Positions 1 through 8,406 of a DNA stretch of 64,000 nucleotides are shown here, in pieces; position 1 is the first letter of the stretch, and every line of letters starts with the position of its first letter. Source of the DNA: Vogesella mureinivorans (GTDB taxonomy: Bacteria > Pseudomonadota > Gammaproteobacteria > Burkholderiales > Chromobacteriaceae). Made by a program: the position numbers and the translations under genes. Under the pieces are notes generated by a model that was not told where the DNA came from, made no database searches, and was given only the letters and a program-made list of their open reading frames with translations. The stretch lies in assembly GCF_007644035.1 (NCBI RefSeq), contig NZ_VMTV02000165.1:90258-154257 (forward strand), read 5' to 3'.

Positions 1-17
1 GAACTTGACTGTGTTGA

Positions 18-45
18 CCCCCGCCCGGTGCGGGGGCATTTTTTT
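18..45 (+). terminator. Rho-independent terminator of an upstream gene
   Basis: A 7-bp stem CCCCCGC/GCGGGGG (18-24 with 30-36) is followed by CA and seven T residues (39-45). It ends a plus-strand transcript that begins outside the window. Confidence 0.8.
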
Positions 46-77
46 GTCCCCAGCGCTGTGCGGCGCTGCAGAACGAA

Positions 78-110
78 ACAAGGGCCTTTCGCCATGCGAA
101 AGGCCCTTGT
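78..110 (-). terminator. Terminator of the LysE-family gene
   Basis: A perfect 15-bp stem (78-92 with 96-110) has a 3-nt loop. On the minus strand a short T-rich stretch follows it. It lies just past the stop codon of the leftward LysE-family gene and could also work on the other strand. Confidence 0.75.
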
Positions 111-129
111 CGCAGGTAACGCTAGCGGC

Positions 130-747
130 TTAACGCTGCACGGCAGCCAGCATCACACCGGCCAGCACAAACAGCCCGCCCGAGGTGCGCGAGAAACGCT
201 GCAGGCGTTGGCCGTGCGCCAGCCAGCCACCCAGGCGGCCACCGGCAGCGGCCAGCGCCACGGCGACCACCATATCCGCTACCACCCAGGTTGCCGCCAT
301 GGTCAGGTACTGCGGCCACAGCTCGCGGCTGGTATCCAGAAAGCGCGGCAGCAAGGCCGAGAAAAACACGGTGTCTTCGGGGTTGCTGACAGCCAGCAAA
401 AACGCCGGGCGAAAGCCGCTCCATAGCGGGCTGACGCGACAGCCCTGCGCCTGGCCCAGCTTGAATGGCTTGCGCCACAGGGTAATACCCAGCCATACCA
501 GGTAGCCGGCCCCCAGCATCTTCACGATATTGAACGCCGCAGGCGACGCAAACAGCAGGGCGGTAATGCCCAGCGCCGACAGGGCCATCAGGGTAAGCGC
601 GCCGGCAGAAAAGCCCAGCGCGTTGGGTACGCCGCCACGGGCGCCATGCTGCGCGCCGTGCGACAGGGTTAGCAGCGGGCCGGGGCCCGGTGCCAGCATC
701 AAGAGCACAATGGTGCCCAGGTACATGATCCAGTTGTGGAAATCCAT
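130..747 (-). CDS. LysE/RhtB family amino-acid exporter
   Basis: The 205-residue product is an inner-membrane exporter of the LysE/RhtB family, which pumps out amino acids such as lysine, homoserine or threonine; the substrate here is unknown. It shows the usual small-exporter pattern of about six hydrophobic segments. The first contains the family's MLAPGPGPLLTL stretch near residue 20, followed by a glycine-rich, alanine-rich second helix. Length is typical. I chose the ATG at 747; a TTG six bases upstream is also in frame. The gene is monocistronic and leftward, followed by a strong hairpin terminator. Family assignment is firm, substrate is not. Confidence 0.85.
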   Translation of the reverse strand: MDFHNWIMYLGTIVLLMLAPGPGPLLTLSHGAQHGARGGVPNALGFSAGALTLMALSALGITALLFASPAAFNIVKMLGAGYLVWLGITLWRKPFKLGQAQGCRVSPLWSGFRPAFLLAVSNPEDTVFFSALLPRFLDTSRELWPQYLTMAATWVVADMVVAVALAAAGGRLGGWLAHGQRLQRFSRTSGGLFVLAGVMLAAVQR

Positions 748-1332
748 AGCCAATACTCGTCTGCCCTGGCGTGCGCAGGCAGCATGCGGCCAACGTTGCC
801 ACGGTGTGTACCGTGGTGCGCGTAGGCAGGCAGCTAGCGTGCGGGCGGCAAGGCGTTACTGGCTGCTACCGTGCAACAGGCGCGGTGGCAGGCCATGATT
901 CAATCGTTACTGCGGGAAATAGGGCAGAAGCGAGGGGCGCTAACGGGGTGGCTCGGACTGGGTGTCCGGTTCGTCGGCAGGTGTCAGGCTATGGCGGTGG
1001 GCAAAGCTGGGGGTGCGCAGGGCAAAGCTCTGGGCAAGCGGGGCAAGGCGGCCACGGTGGGCGGCATTGGTGGGGCACAGCGTGCCCGGGTTTTGCGCGG
1101 TTTGGCGCGGTTTTTTGGAAAACAATTTCTGCTTCCGGTGATGACGATGGCGCCATTCTAGGCGGGCTACCACGGCGCTGGCAAGTTTTGTGTCTATTTT
1201 ATTAATCACGCCATGCCGGTAAGTGGCTGCTTTTATTGGTGATGGTGGCGTGGCGTGTTTGTAATATTAGCCGCGTTGCCAGCCTGCTTGCCACGCGCTA
1301 TGGTGTCGGCCTGTTATCAAAGGGAGAGCCCC
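748..1332. other. Intergenic region with no convincing gene
   Basis: This gap separates the leftward LysE-family gene from the rightward exonuclease gene, so it should hold both promoters. It contains one copy of the window-wide uptake-like repeat (785-794). A minus-strand frame at 940-1209 is open but has no recognisable domain and lies in GC-biased sequence, so I do not call it. The last 200 bases are more AT-rich and probably carry the exonuclease promoter. Confidence 0.5.
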
Positions 1333-2103
1333 ATGCAACTAGCCACCTGGAACGTCAATTCGCTGAAAGTGCGCCTGCCGCACGTGGTGCAATGGCTGGC
1401 GGACAACCCCATCGATGTACTGTGCCTGCAAGAACTGAAGATGGACCACCCGGTATTCCCGCTGGCCGATATCGAAGCCGCGGGCTACCAGGCCGTGTGG
1501 TTTGGCCAGAAAACCTATAACGGTGTGGCCATCCTGGTAAAAAATGGCCGCACCATCAGCGATGTTGTGCAGGGCATCCCCGGCTATGAAGACGAACAGC
1601 GCCGCGTGATTGCCGCCACCATCGATGGCGTACGCGTGATCTGTGCTTATTTCGTGAATGGCGAGGCAGTGGATTCGCCCAAGTACCAATACAAGCTGGG
1701 CTGGTTGGCCGCACTGGAAGGCTATGTAGCCAGCGAGCTGGCCCGCTACCCGGATTTTGCCCTGCTGGGCGACTACAACATCGCCCCGGAAGACCGCGAT
1801 GTATACGACCCGGAAGGCTGGCGCGAGCAGGTGCTGTGCACCACGCCAGAGCGCGACAGCTTCCGCCGCCTGATTGCTATGGGCCTGTCGGATAGCTTCC
1901 GGCTATTCAATCAGGAAGACAAGCAATACAGCTGGTGGGATTACCGCGCCATGATGTTCCGCCGCAATATGGGCGTGCGTATCGACCATATCCTGATTAC
2001 CGACAGCCTGAAGGCGCGTGCTACCGGCTGCGTGATCGACAAAACCCCGCGCAAGTGGGAGCGCCCGTCCGACCACACGCCCGTGGTGCTGACACTGGCG
2101 TAA
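1333..2103 (+). CDS. xth: Exodeoxyribonuclease III
   Basis: The 256-residue enzyme is an exonuclease III/AP endonuclease of the EEP fold. It cleaves abasic sites and removes 3' blocks in base excision repair in the cytoplasm. Conserved motifs are visible in order: the N-terminal TWNVNSLK, LQELK carrying the metal-binding glutamate near residue 34, GDYNIAP with catalytic Asp and Asn near 150, and the C-terminal SDHTPV with the catalytic His. The ATG at 1333 follows the ribosome binding site AGGGAGAG and begins exactly where family members begin. One copy of the uptake-like repeat sits inside at 1704-1713. Confidence 0.95.
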   Translation: MQLATWNVNSLKVRLPHVVQWLADNPIDVLCLQELKMDHPVFPLADIEAAGYQAVWFGQKTYNGVAILVKNGRTISDVVQGIPGYEDEQRRVIAATIDGVRVICAYFVNGEAVDSPKYQYKLGWLAALEGYVASELARYPDFALLGDYNIAPEDRDVYDPEGWREQVLCTTPERDSFRRLIAMGLSDSFRLFNQEDKQYSWWDYRAMMFRRNMGVRIDHILITDSLKARATGCVIDKTPRKWERPSDHTPVVLTLA

Positions 2104-2217
2104 GCCTGCCCTGGCGTGTGCCGGGTGTCATCGCGAAAGGTGTTGCGGCCATGGCCCGTGATGTATGGTTTTAAAATGCATAGCGGGCCGTGGCGAAAAA
2201 TAAAAAAGCGAAATAGC

Positions 2218-2246
2218 TTGCCGGGCACGGGCTTAGTGCGTATAAC
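2218..2246 (+). promoter_or_regulatory. Probable sigma-70 promoter of cspA
   Basis: TTGCCG (2218-2223) and TATAAC (2241-2246) are 17 bp apart. A start near 2253 would leave a leader of about 145 nt before cspA. Long structured leaders are known for cold-shock genes and mediate temperature control of translation. The promoter is a reading by eye. Confidence 0.5.
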
Positions 2247-2398
2247 GTGCTGAAGCAAGATTTCAAGCTAGTTGATCCAAAGTTCAGAGTTGTTCCACTT
2301 CAAAAGCGGTACTCCATTGTTTCATCCGGTCCCTTCTTGATTATTTCGCTGACAGGCATTTCGCCTAATTTTTTACGTTTTTTCAAAAGGAAGACAAA

Positions 2399-2602
2399 AT
2401 GGAAACCGGTACCGTTAAATGGTTCAATGATGCAAAAGGCTTTGGCTTCATCACTCCGGACGCAGGCGGCAACGACCTGTTCGCTCACTTCTCCGAAATC
2501 CAGGGCAACGGCTTCAAATCCCTGGCTGAAGGTCAGAAAGTAAGCTACGTATCCGGCATGGGCCAAAAAGGCCCACAAGCTACCAAAATCCAGCCGATGT
2601 AA
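2399..2602 (+). CDS. cspA: CspA-family cold-shock protein
   Basis: This 67-residue single cold-shock domain protein binds single-stranded RNA and DNA and acts as an RNA chaperone. RNP1 (KGFGFI, residues 13-18) and RNP2 (LFAHFS, 27-32) are intact, and the start [10 protein letters not shown] is canonical. The ribosome binding site AAGGAAG is well spaced before the ATG. The gene is monocistronic, with a long AT-rich leader upstream and a strong terminator downstream. Which of several CspA paralogs it represents, and whether it is cold-inducible, cannot be told from sequence. Confidence 0.95.
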   Translation: METGTVKWFNDAKGFGFITPDAGGNDLFAHFSEIQGNGFKSLAEGQKVSYVSGMGQKGPQATKIQPM

Positions 2603-2628
2603 TATCGGTTGCCATTTTGCTGGCAATA

Positions 2629-2656
2629 AAAAAAGCCCCGCTTGCGGGGCTTTTTT
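2629..2656 (+). terminator. cspA terminator
   Basis: The stem AAAAAAGCCCCGC/GCGGGGCTTTTTT (2629-2641 with 2644-2656) has a tight loop and a T tract. Its symmetric A/T flanks mean it can also terminate the convergent leftward DUF1523 gene. Confidence 0.9.
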
Positions 2657-2705
2657 CATGTCTGTAGCCAACGCCGGCTAGCGGCGTTGGCGTGCTTGGC
2701 AGGGC

Positions 2706-3248
2706 TTAGTTTATCAGGTCGCCATCTTTGACTACCGGGCGGGTCCAGCGCCAGGTCAGCCGTGCCAGCAGGATGAGCAGCACCCCCCACAGGCTAAAAG
2801 CCAGCCAGCGAATGGCGCTCCAGGTGCTGTCGTCGGCATGTGCCAGGCGGATGCTGGTGATATTGGGGTAGAGCGAGAACATATTGATGCGCCAGCCATA
2901 CGACGAAATATGGGCGGGCTGGCGTGCGTTTTCCAGCGCCCGTGCCGTGGCTTGCACGTCGGATGCGTCAAATTTGAAGTACAGCGGCCAACCCCAGCCG
3001 GTGTCTTCGTTACGGTAAACGCGCACATCGTCGATCGCGTGCTGGGTGTAGATCAGGTACATGTCGCGTACCGGCTGGTCGGCCGGGTTCTGTTTGCTGA
3101 TAGGGCCGTCTTTGTCCGCCAGTTTGACCTCTACGCCGGTAATGGTGGTGATGGCGTGTTCGGGCAGGTAGTAGTCCAGCAGCAGGCTGCCGCCCAAGGC
3201 AAACAAGCCCAGTAGCGTCATGCCTGCCTTGCGAAGTTTTGCACGCAT
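2706..3248 (-). CDS. DUF1523 family membrane protein
   Basis: The 180-residue product has one hydrophobic segment near the N-terminus (about residues 9-27) and one near the C-terminus (about 147-166), with a periplasmic-type domain between. That domain carries RVYRNEDTGWGWPLYFKFD, the hallmark stretch of DUF1523 as I remember the family. No enzymatic function is known. A ribosome binding site AAAGGAAA precedes the ATG at 3248. The gene is single and converges on cspA. Function is unknown; the family call is moderately firm. Confidence 0.75.
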   Translation of the reverse strand: MRAKLRKAGMTLLGLFALGGSLLLDYYLPEHAITTITGVEVKLADKDGPISKQNPADQPVRDMYLIYTQHAIDDVRVYRNEDTGWGWPLYFKFDASDVQATARALENARQPAHISSYGWRINMFSLYPNITSIRLAHADDSTWSAIRWLAFSLWGVLLILLARLTWRWTRPVVKDGDLIN

Positions 3249-3437
3249 TTCTATGGTTTTCCTTTAAAAATCATTGGGTTTAAGGTGTTTTTCACAATTA
3301 TGCCCCTACACTTGCCACTTGTGCCCGTGATTTTGTGCCCTGTGTGCCATCAAGCTGATGGCATGGTACGCGGGCAGGCCGTTACACTGTAGACCTGCCT
3401 AACGGGCCACCTTGCCCCCAGCCTGCCGGAGCTACCC

Positions 3438-4076
3438 ATGCGCTTTTTTCTTGCTGCACTGCTGTCTGCCTTGCTTGCCCCTGCTGCCCACGCGGCAGGG
3501 ACGCCGGGGCAGTTCGACTACTACGTCATGGCCCTGTCGTGGTCGCCCGATTACTGCGCGGTGCGCCCGGGCGACCGCGAGCAGTGCAGCCGCCAGTATG
3601 GCTTTGTCTTGCATGGCCTGTGGCCGCAGTACCAGCGCGGCTACCCGGCAGACTGCAGCCGCGAGCGTTTTGATGAGGGCATGCTGCAGCAGTTTGCCGG
3701 CTTGTACCCCAGCCGCAAGCTATACCGCCACGAGTGGGAAAAGCACGGCACCTGCAGTGGCCTGGGCCAGGCGGCCTACCACCAGCTGGCCGCTGGCCTG
3801 AAAGCCCGCCTGGCTGTACCGGCAGCCTATCAGGCCCCGGTACAGCCTCTGCGTAAAACCCTGCCCGAGCTGAAAGCCGAGCTGCAGGCGGCCAACCCCT
3901 GGCTGGGCCCGCGTGCGCTGGCGGTATCGTGCAGCGGGGGTGGCCGTTTCCTGAAAGAAATCTACCTGTGTACCGACAAGCAGGGCCGCCAGGGCCGGCC
4001 GTGCGGTGACGATGTGCTGGCCAGCGAGCGCCGTAGCTGCCGCCAGCCGGACATCCTGGTACGCAGCGTACGTTGA
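3438..4076 (+). CDS. Ribonuclease T2 family protein, secreted
   Basis: The 212-residue protein has a cleavable signal peptide (about residues 1-19, ending in AHA) and is predicted periplasmic or secreted. It is an endoribonuclease of the T2/RNase I type that cleaves RNA through 2',3'-cyclic phosphates. Both active-site blocks are present: FVLHGLWPQ with catalytic His59, and HEWEKHGTC with His98, Glu99 and His103. Several cysteines suit disulfides. The start is supported by the signal peptide, though the upstream purine run is weak. The patatin autotransporter gene follows closely and may be co-transcribed. Confidence 0.92.
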   Translation: MRFFLAALLSALLAPAAHAAGTPGQFDYYVMALSWSPDYCAVRPGDREQCSRQYGFVLHGLWPQYQRGYPADCSRERFDEGMLQQFAGLYPSRKLYRHEWEKHGTCSGLGQAAYHQLAAGLKARLAVPAAYQAPVQPLRKTLPELKAELQAANPWLGPRALAVSCSGGGRFLKEIYLCTDKQGRQGRPCGDDVLASERRSCRQPDILVRSVR

Positions 4077-4093
4077 TCGCCATGGGAACCACG

Positions 4094-6277
4094 ATGAAAG
4101 CAATGTTGGCCGCATGGCTCTGCCTGCATACCCTGTTGGTTTGGGCTGCCGAGCCGGCAGCACCGCGTATCGGTGTGGTACTGGGCGGCGGCGGTGCCCG
4201 CGGCTTTGCCCACCTGGGCGTACTGCAGGAGCTGGAAAAGTTACACGTTCCCATCGCCTGTATGGCCGGCACCTCGGCGGGGGCGCTGATTGGCGGTGCC
4301 TACGCCAGCGGGCAGCCGTTGGCCGAGCTGGAGCGGCAGTTTGCCGAGGCGGACTGGGAAACCCTGCTCTCCGGCCGGCCACGCCGTCAGGACGTGCCGT
4401 ACAACCGCAAGCAGAGCGACAGCCGCAATTATTTTGACCTCACCGTGGGTTTTCGCGATGGCAAGTGGCGGCTGCCCAAGGCGGCCATCAACGCCCAGGG
4501 CATTGACCTGTTCATTCGCCAGCTGACCCGCGCCCGCAACGAGCCCAGCTTTGACCGGCTCAGCATTCCGTTTCGCGCCCTGGCAACCGATCTGGAGACC
4601 GGTGATGCCGTGGTGTTTGACCGTGGCGACCTGAGCCTGGCCATGCGCGCCAGCATGGCGGTGCCGGGCATGTTTGCACCGGTAGAAGCCGACGACCGCA
4701 TACTGGTAGATGGCGGCATGGCGCGCCAGCTGCCGGTGGAGGAGCTCAAAGGCCGCTGTGCCGATGTGCTGATCGTGATCGATGTGGGTACGCCGCCGGT
4801 AGCGCGCGAGCAGCTGGGTAACTTTCTGGACGTGCTGGACCAGACCACCTACCTGATGGTGGCACGCAACAGCCGCGAATCCCTGGCCAAGCTGGGGCCG
4901 CAGGATATCCTGATTCGCCCGCAGCTCGATGGGGTGTCGCCTGCCGACTTTGGCGATAACGCGGCGATTATCGAGGCGGGCAGGTTGGCCGCACGTGCCA
5001 TCGCACCGCAGTTGGTGGCCCTGGCCAGCACCCCCGACCAGTACGCAGCCTGGCAGCAGGCTCGGGCACAGGGCGAGCGCCCGCGTATCGACCGCATTAA
5101 TGTGGCCGGCAATTTTGACTTTGTCGACCCGCAGGCCATGCAGCAAAAGCTGTTGATTGGCAGCCGCCTGGGGCTGGGGGCGTTGCACCAGAAACTGGGC
5201 GAGGTGTTTGCCGAAGGGGACCTGGACAAGCTGGACTACACGCTGCGCCAGCAGGAAGGCCAGCACGTGGCCGATGTGCATCTGCTAGAGCGCCACACCG
5301 GGCCAAACTACGTGCGGGGCGGCCTGGAGCTGCGTAGCAGCTCGCAGGGCGATGCCACCTTTTCATTACTGGGCGAGTTCAGGCGCAGCTGGCTCAATAG
5401 CCGCGGTGGCAGCTTGCTGGGCGAAGCCAAGCTGGGCGAGGAGCCCACCTTTGGTGCCGAGTGGCAGCAGCCGTTTGATGCCAATTCGCCCGTTTTCCTG
5501 AGCCTGGGCAGTAGCCGGCGCGAGAAGCGCTACAGCCTGTATGTCGATAGCCACCAGCCCACGGCAGAGCTGATCCGGCAGACCAATACCGTTAACCTGG
5601 ATGCCGGCCTGAGCCTGGGCAAGCTGGGGGAGTGGCGCAATGGCTGGTATGCCAGCCGTGACAGCCTGGCGCTGGGTACCGGTTTTCGCGGTATGCTGGA
5701 CCTGAGCGATGCCAAGTCCCGTGAGCAAGGTTTGCGCAGCAAGCTGGTGCTGGACCAGCTGGATAACCCGCGCTGGCCACGCAATGGCTATGCCTTGCAG
5801 CTGGAAGCGCGCAAGCCGCTGCACCGTACCGACGACCCCAACCCGCAACCCAGTGCGTCGTTCATGATCGACACCGTCACTACCGATCGTCACGATATCA
5901 GCTGGCGCTTTACCCTGCGCGGTGGCTACAGCGACAAGAACGACGCGGCCGAAGTGTTCGAGCTGGGGGGATTCCGCAACGTATCCGGCTACCAGCCCGG
6001 CGAGCTGCTGGGGCACCAGATGGCCTTTGCCCGTGGCATGGTGTCGTGGCGTGTGTCCAGCCTGCCTTCGGCGCTGGGTTCCGGCTTGTATGTGGGCGCA
6101 TCGGCCGAAATAGGGCGTGTGTGGGCCACCTTGCCGCTGGCGCAAGATACCCGCTGGCTGCCTGCCGGGTCGCTTTTCGTGGGGGCCGATACCATTCTGG
6201 GGCCGGTTTTCATGGGGGTGGGGCATGGCAAGAAAGGCCAGCTCACCGGCTACTTTAACCTGGGGCTGGAGTACTAG
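4094..6277 (+). CDS. Patatin-like type Vd autotransporter phospholipase (PlpD-like)
   Basis: The 727-residue protein joins a signal peptide (about 1-18), a patatin-like lipase domain (about 24-320), a POTRA-like stretch and a C-terminal Omp85-type beta-barrel ending in aromatic Tyr. Patatin motifs are complete: the oxyanion loop GGGGARG (31-37), nucleophile GTSAG with Ser61, and the dyad DGG at Asp206. Length and architecture match Pseudomonas PlpD and Fusobacterium FplA, which display or release phospholipase A1 through their own barrel. The ATG at 4094 follows GGGA and gives a proper signal peptide; an in-frame ATG at 4082 is the alternative. Secretion mode is inferred from domain order. 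Confidence 0.85.
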   Translation: MKAMLAAWLCLHTLLVWAAEPAAPRIGVVLGGGGARGFAHLGVLQELEKLHVPIACMAGTSAGALIGGAYASGQPLAELERQFAEADWETLLSGRPRRQDVPYNRKQSDSRNYFDLTVGFRDGKWRLPKAAINAQGIDLFIRQLTRARNEPSFDRLSIPFRALATDLETGDAVVFDRGDLSLAMRASMAVPGMFAPVEADDRILVDGGMARQLPVEELKGRCADVLIVIDVGTPPVAREQLGNFLDVLDQTTYLMVARNSRESLAKLGPQDILIRPQLDGVSPADFGDNAAIIEAGRLAARAIAPQLVALASTPDQYAAWQQARAQGERPRIDRINVAGNFDFVDPQAMQQKLLIGSRLGLGALHQKLGEVFAEGDLDKLDYTLRQQEGQHVADVHLLERHTGPNYVRGGLELRSSSQGDATFSLLGEFRRSWLNSRGGSLLGEAKLGEEPTFGAEWQQPFDANSPVFLSLGSSRREKRYSLYVDSHQPTAELIRQTNTVNLDAGLSLGKLGEWRNGWYASRDSLALGTGFRGMLDLSDAKSREQGLRSKLVLDQLDNPRWPRNGYALQLEARKPLHRTDDPNPQPSASFMIDTVTTDRHDISWRFTLRGGYSDKNDAAEVFELGGFRNVSGYQPGELLGHQMAFARGMVSWRVSSLPSALGSGLYVGASAEIGRVWATLPLAQDTRWLPAGSLFVGADTILGPVFMGVGHGKKGQLTGYFNLGLEY

Positions 6278-6280
6278 CGC

Positions 6281-6306
6281 TGCGGCCAACCTTTGCGGCC
6301 AACCTT
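6281..6306. repeat. Tandem pair of the uptake-like repeat
   Basis: Two exact head-to-tail copies of TGCGGCCAACCTT lie immediately after the patatin gene stop codon and before its terminator. They belong to the window-wide repeat family. Confidence 0.9.
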
Positions 6307-6308
6307 TA

Positions 6309-6345
6309 AGCCGGCTCACCTGGGTATCCACCCGGTGTGGCCGGC
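6309..6345 (+). terminator. Terminator after the patatin gene
   Basis: An imperfect hairpin has outer arms AGCCGG/CCGGCT and an inner GC-rich stem, followed by five T residues. It sits between the rightward patatin gene and the leftward glycosyltransferase. Confidence 0.7.
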
Positions 6346-6359
6346 TTTTTCATGTGCGG

Positions 6360-7424
6360 CTAGCGCCCGCCGCTGGTAAAGGCCATGCCTTCCTGTTCCC
6401 CTACCGGGCGGGCGTGCAGCTGCGCTTCAAACTGCAGCGTGGCGGCGGCCCAGGAAAAGCCCTCGGCCACGCGGCGTACGTGCTGGCGGTCTAGCGATAG
6501 CGCCTGCAGGCAGGCGGTTTTCAGGTCGTCGTGCAGCACGCCGCCGCCGCTATTGCCCACCACATCCAGCGGCCCGGCTACCGGGTAGGCGGCTACCGGC
6601 GTGCCGCAGGCCATGGCCTCCAGCAGCACCAGGCCAAAGGTGTCGGTGCGGCTGGGGAACACAAACACGTCTGCCGCGCGGTAAATGCGCGCCAGCTCGG
6701 CCTGTGGGAACACGCCGGCAAAGTGTACCGCCGGGTAGCGTGCCTGCAGCTCGGCCAGCTGCGGGCCTTCGCCGACTACCCATTTGCTGCCGGGCAGGTC
6801 CAGCTGCAAAAACGCCTCGATGTTCTTTTCTACCGCTACGCGGCCAACGTAGACAAAGCGTGGTGGTGCCGTGTCCAGCAGGTCGCGTTCGCCGGGGCTG
6901 AAGGTGGTGGTGTCTACCCCGCGGCTCCACAGCACCACATTGTGAAAGCCACGGGCTTGCAGGTCGGCCACAATGGCCGGGGTGGGCGCCATGACCGCCT
7001 GCGCAGCGTTGTGAAAACGGCGGATCCAGGCGTAGCTGATGGCCAGTGGCAGCCGCGTGCGTGCGTGGATGTATTCGGGAAAGCGCGTGTGATAGGCGGT
7101 GGTGAAAGGTTGGCCGCGGCGGCGGCACCAGCGCCGTGCAGCCATGCCCAGCGGGCCTTCGGTGGCAATGTGCACCGCGTGCGGGGCAAACTCGGCCAGG
7201 CGGGCGGCGGTTTTGCGGTAGGGCAGCAGCGACAGGCGGATATCCGGGTAGGTAGGGCAGGGCAGGGTAAGAAAGCCATCGCCGTCGTCGTGTTCGCCAC
7301 CTTGCGGCGTGACCATGGCCACCTGGTGGCCCAGCGCCCGCAGCTCGCGCACGGTTTCGACGATGCTGCGTACCACGCCGTTGACCTGCGGGTACCAGGC
7401 GTCGGTGATGATCATGATGCGCAT
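6360..7424 (-). CDS. GT4-family glycosyltransferase
   Basis: The 354-residue enzyme is a GT-B fold glycosyltransferase of family 4, cytoplasmic or membrane-associated. The N-terminal part carries the acceptor-site start DAWYPQVNGVVRS. The C-terminal part carries the donor-nucleotide signature FVFPSRTDTFGLVLLEAMACG with the paired glutamates. It resembles the mannosyl- or glucosyl-transferases that act on lipid acceptors (MgtA/PimB-like). The start overlaps the end of the upstream phosphohydrolase gene by 13 bp, so the two form one leftward operon, probably for an envelope glycolipid. The sugar donor is not predictable. Confidence 0.85.
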   Translation of the reverse strand: MRIMIITDAWYPQVNGVVRSIVETVRELRALGHQVAMVTPQGGEHDDGDGFLTLPCPTYPDIRLSLLPYRKTAARLAEFAPHAVHIATEGPLGMAARRWCRRRGQPFTTAYHTRFPEYIHARTRLPLAISYAWIRRFHNAAQAVMAPTPAIVADLQARGFHNVVLWSRGVDTTTFSPGERDLLDTAPPRFVYVGRVAVEKNIEAFLQLDLPGSKWVVGEGPQLAELQARYPAVHFAGVFPQAELARIYRAADVFVFPSRTDTFGLVLLEAMACGTPVAAYPVAGPLDVVGNSGGGVLHDDLKTACLQALSLDRQHVRRVAEGFSWAAATLQFEAQLHARPVGEQEGMAFTSGGR

Positions 7425-8233
7425 GTTTCGGCCTCCTCCAGCGTGCCTTCGCGTACCGGCTGGGCCGCGATGGTAGTGGGTGCGGCGGCGCTGCTGGCCT
7501 GGCTGGTCCAGTACACCACTTCCAGCCGGCCGTCGGCGTGTTCTACCAGCGCGGACAGGCTTTCCACCCAGTCGCCACAGTTGCCGTACACCACGCCGCC
7601 GATGTCTTTGACCTCGGCCTTGTGGATGTGGCCGCAGATCACGCCGTCAAAGCCACGGCGGCGGGCTTCGTCGGCCAGGATCTGTTCAAAGTCGCTGATG
7701 AAGTTCACCGCGTTCTTCACCTTGTGTTTCAGGTACTGCGATAGCGACCAGTACGGCCGCCCCAGCTTTTGCCGCAGCCAGTTGTAGTGGCGGTTCAGGT
7801 GCAGGATCACTGTATAGAGGCTGTCGCCTACATACGCCAGCCACTTGACGTGCTGGATGACGCCGTCGAACTCGTCGCCGTGGATGATCAGCAGGCGTTT
7901 CCCGTCGGCGGTGAGGTGCTCGGCTTCCTGGCGGATGGCAATGCCGCCAAAGTCCAGGCCGCAGTATTGCCGCGCCGCCTCGTCGTGGTTGCCGGGTACG
8001 TAGATCACCTGTGTGCCCTTGCGCGCCTTGCGCAGTACCTTTTGCACCACATCGTTGTGGCTTTGCTTCCAGCCCCAGGATTTTTTCAGCTGCCAGCCGT
8101 CGATGATGTCGCCCACCAGATACAGCGTGTCCGACTCGTGGTGTTTGAGGAAATCCAGCAGGAAGCTGGCCTGGCAGCCACTGGTGCCCAGGTGGACATC
8201 AGACAGCCAGATAGTGCGGTAGCGGTGGCTCAT
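7412..8233 (-). CDS. LpxH-like metallophosphoesterase (UDP-2,3-diacylglucosamine diphosphatase family)
   Basis: The 273-residue calcineurin-type phosphoesterase belongs to the COG2908/LpxH-related group. Metal-binding motifs are visible: SDVHLG (Asp12, His14), GDIIDGW (Asp42), GNHD (82-84), HGDEFD and CGHIHKAE. True LpxH hydrolyses UDP-2,3-diacylglucosamine in lipid A synthesis. This protein is longer and paired with a glycosyltransferase, so a related nucleotide-sugar or lipid phosphate may be the substrate. The ATG at 8233 follows GGAG with good spacing; an upstream in-frame ATG would add an unconserved extension. Confidence 0.85.
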   Translation of the reverse strand: MSHRYRTIWLSDVHLGTSGCQASFLLDFLKHHESDTLYLVGDIIDGWQLKKSWGWKQSHNDVVQKVLRKARKGTQVIYVPGNHDEAARQYCGLDFGGIAIRQEAEHLTADGKRLLIIHGDEFDGVIQHVKWLAYVGDSLYTVILHLNRHYNWLRQKLGRPYWSLSQYLKHKVKNAVNFISDFEQILADEARRRGFDGVICGHIHKAEVKDIGGVVYGNCGDWVESLSALVEHADGRLEVVYWTSQASSAAAPTTIAAQPVREGTLEEAETCAS

Positions 8234-8406
8234 GGTGCGCTCCGGCGTAGCAGATAGCGCCATGCTGCGTGGTGCATGTGACAGCAGAATGTGCCCGCTG
8301 TGACAGCGGCGTGACGCCATTTATCGCCATGGCACCCGTTTGATAAGCCCGACTTAAGGTTGCCTTGTTTCACTGTGGGCCCTATCTCGCAAACTTGGCT
8401 GCCTGC

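Noticed and set aside
940-1209. Open minus-strand frame of 89 codons in the LysE-xth gap
   Set aside because: No recognisable domain, no convincing ribosome binding site and composition typical of chance open frames in GC-rich DNA.
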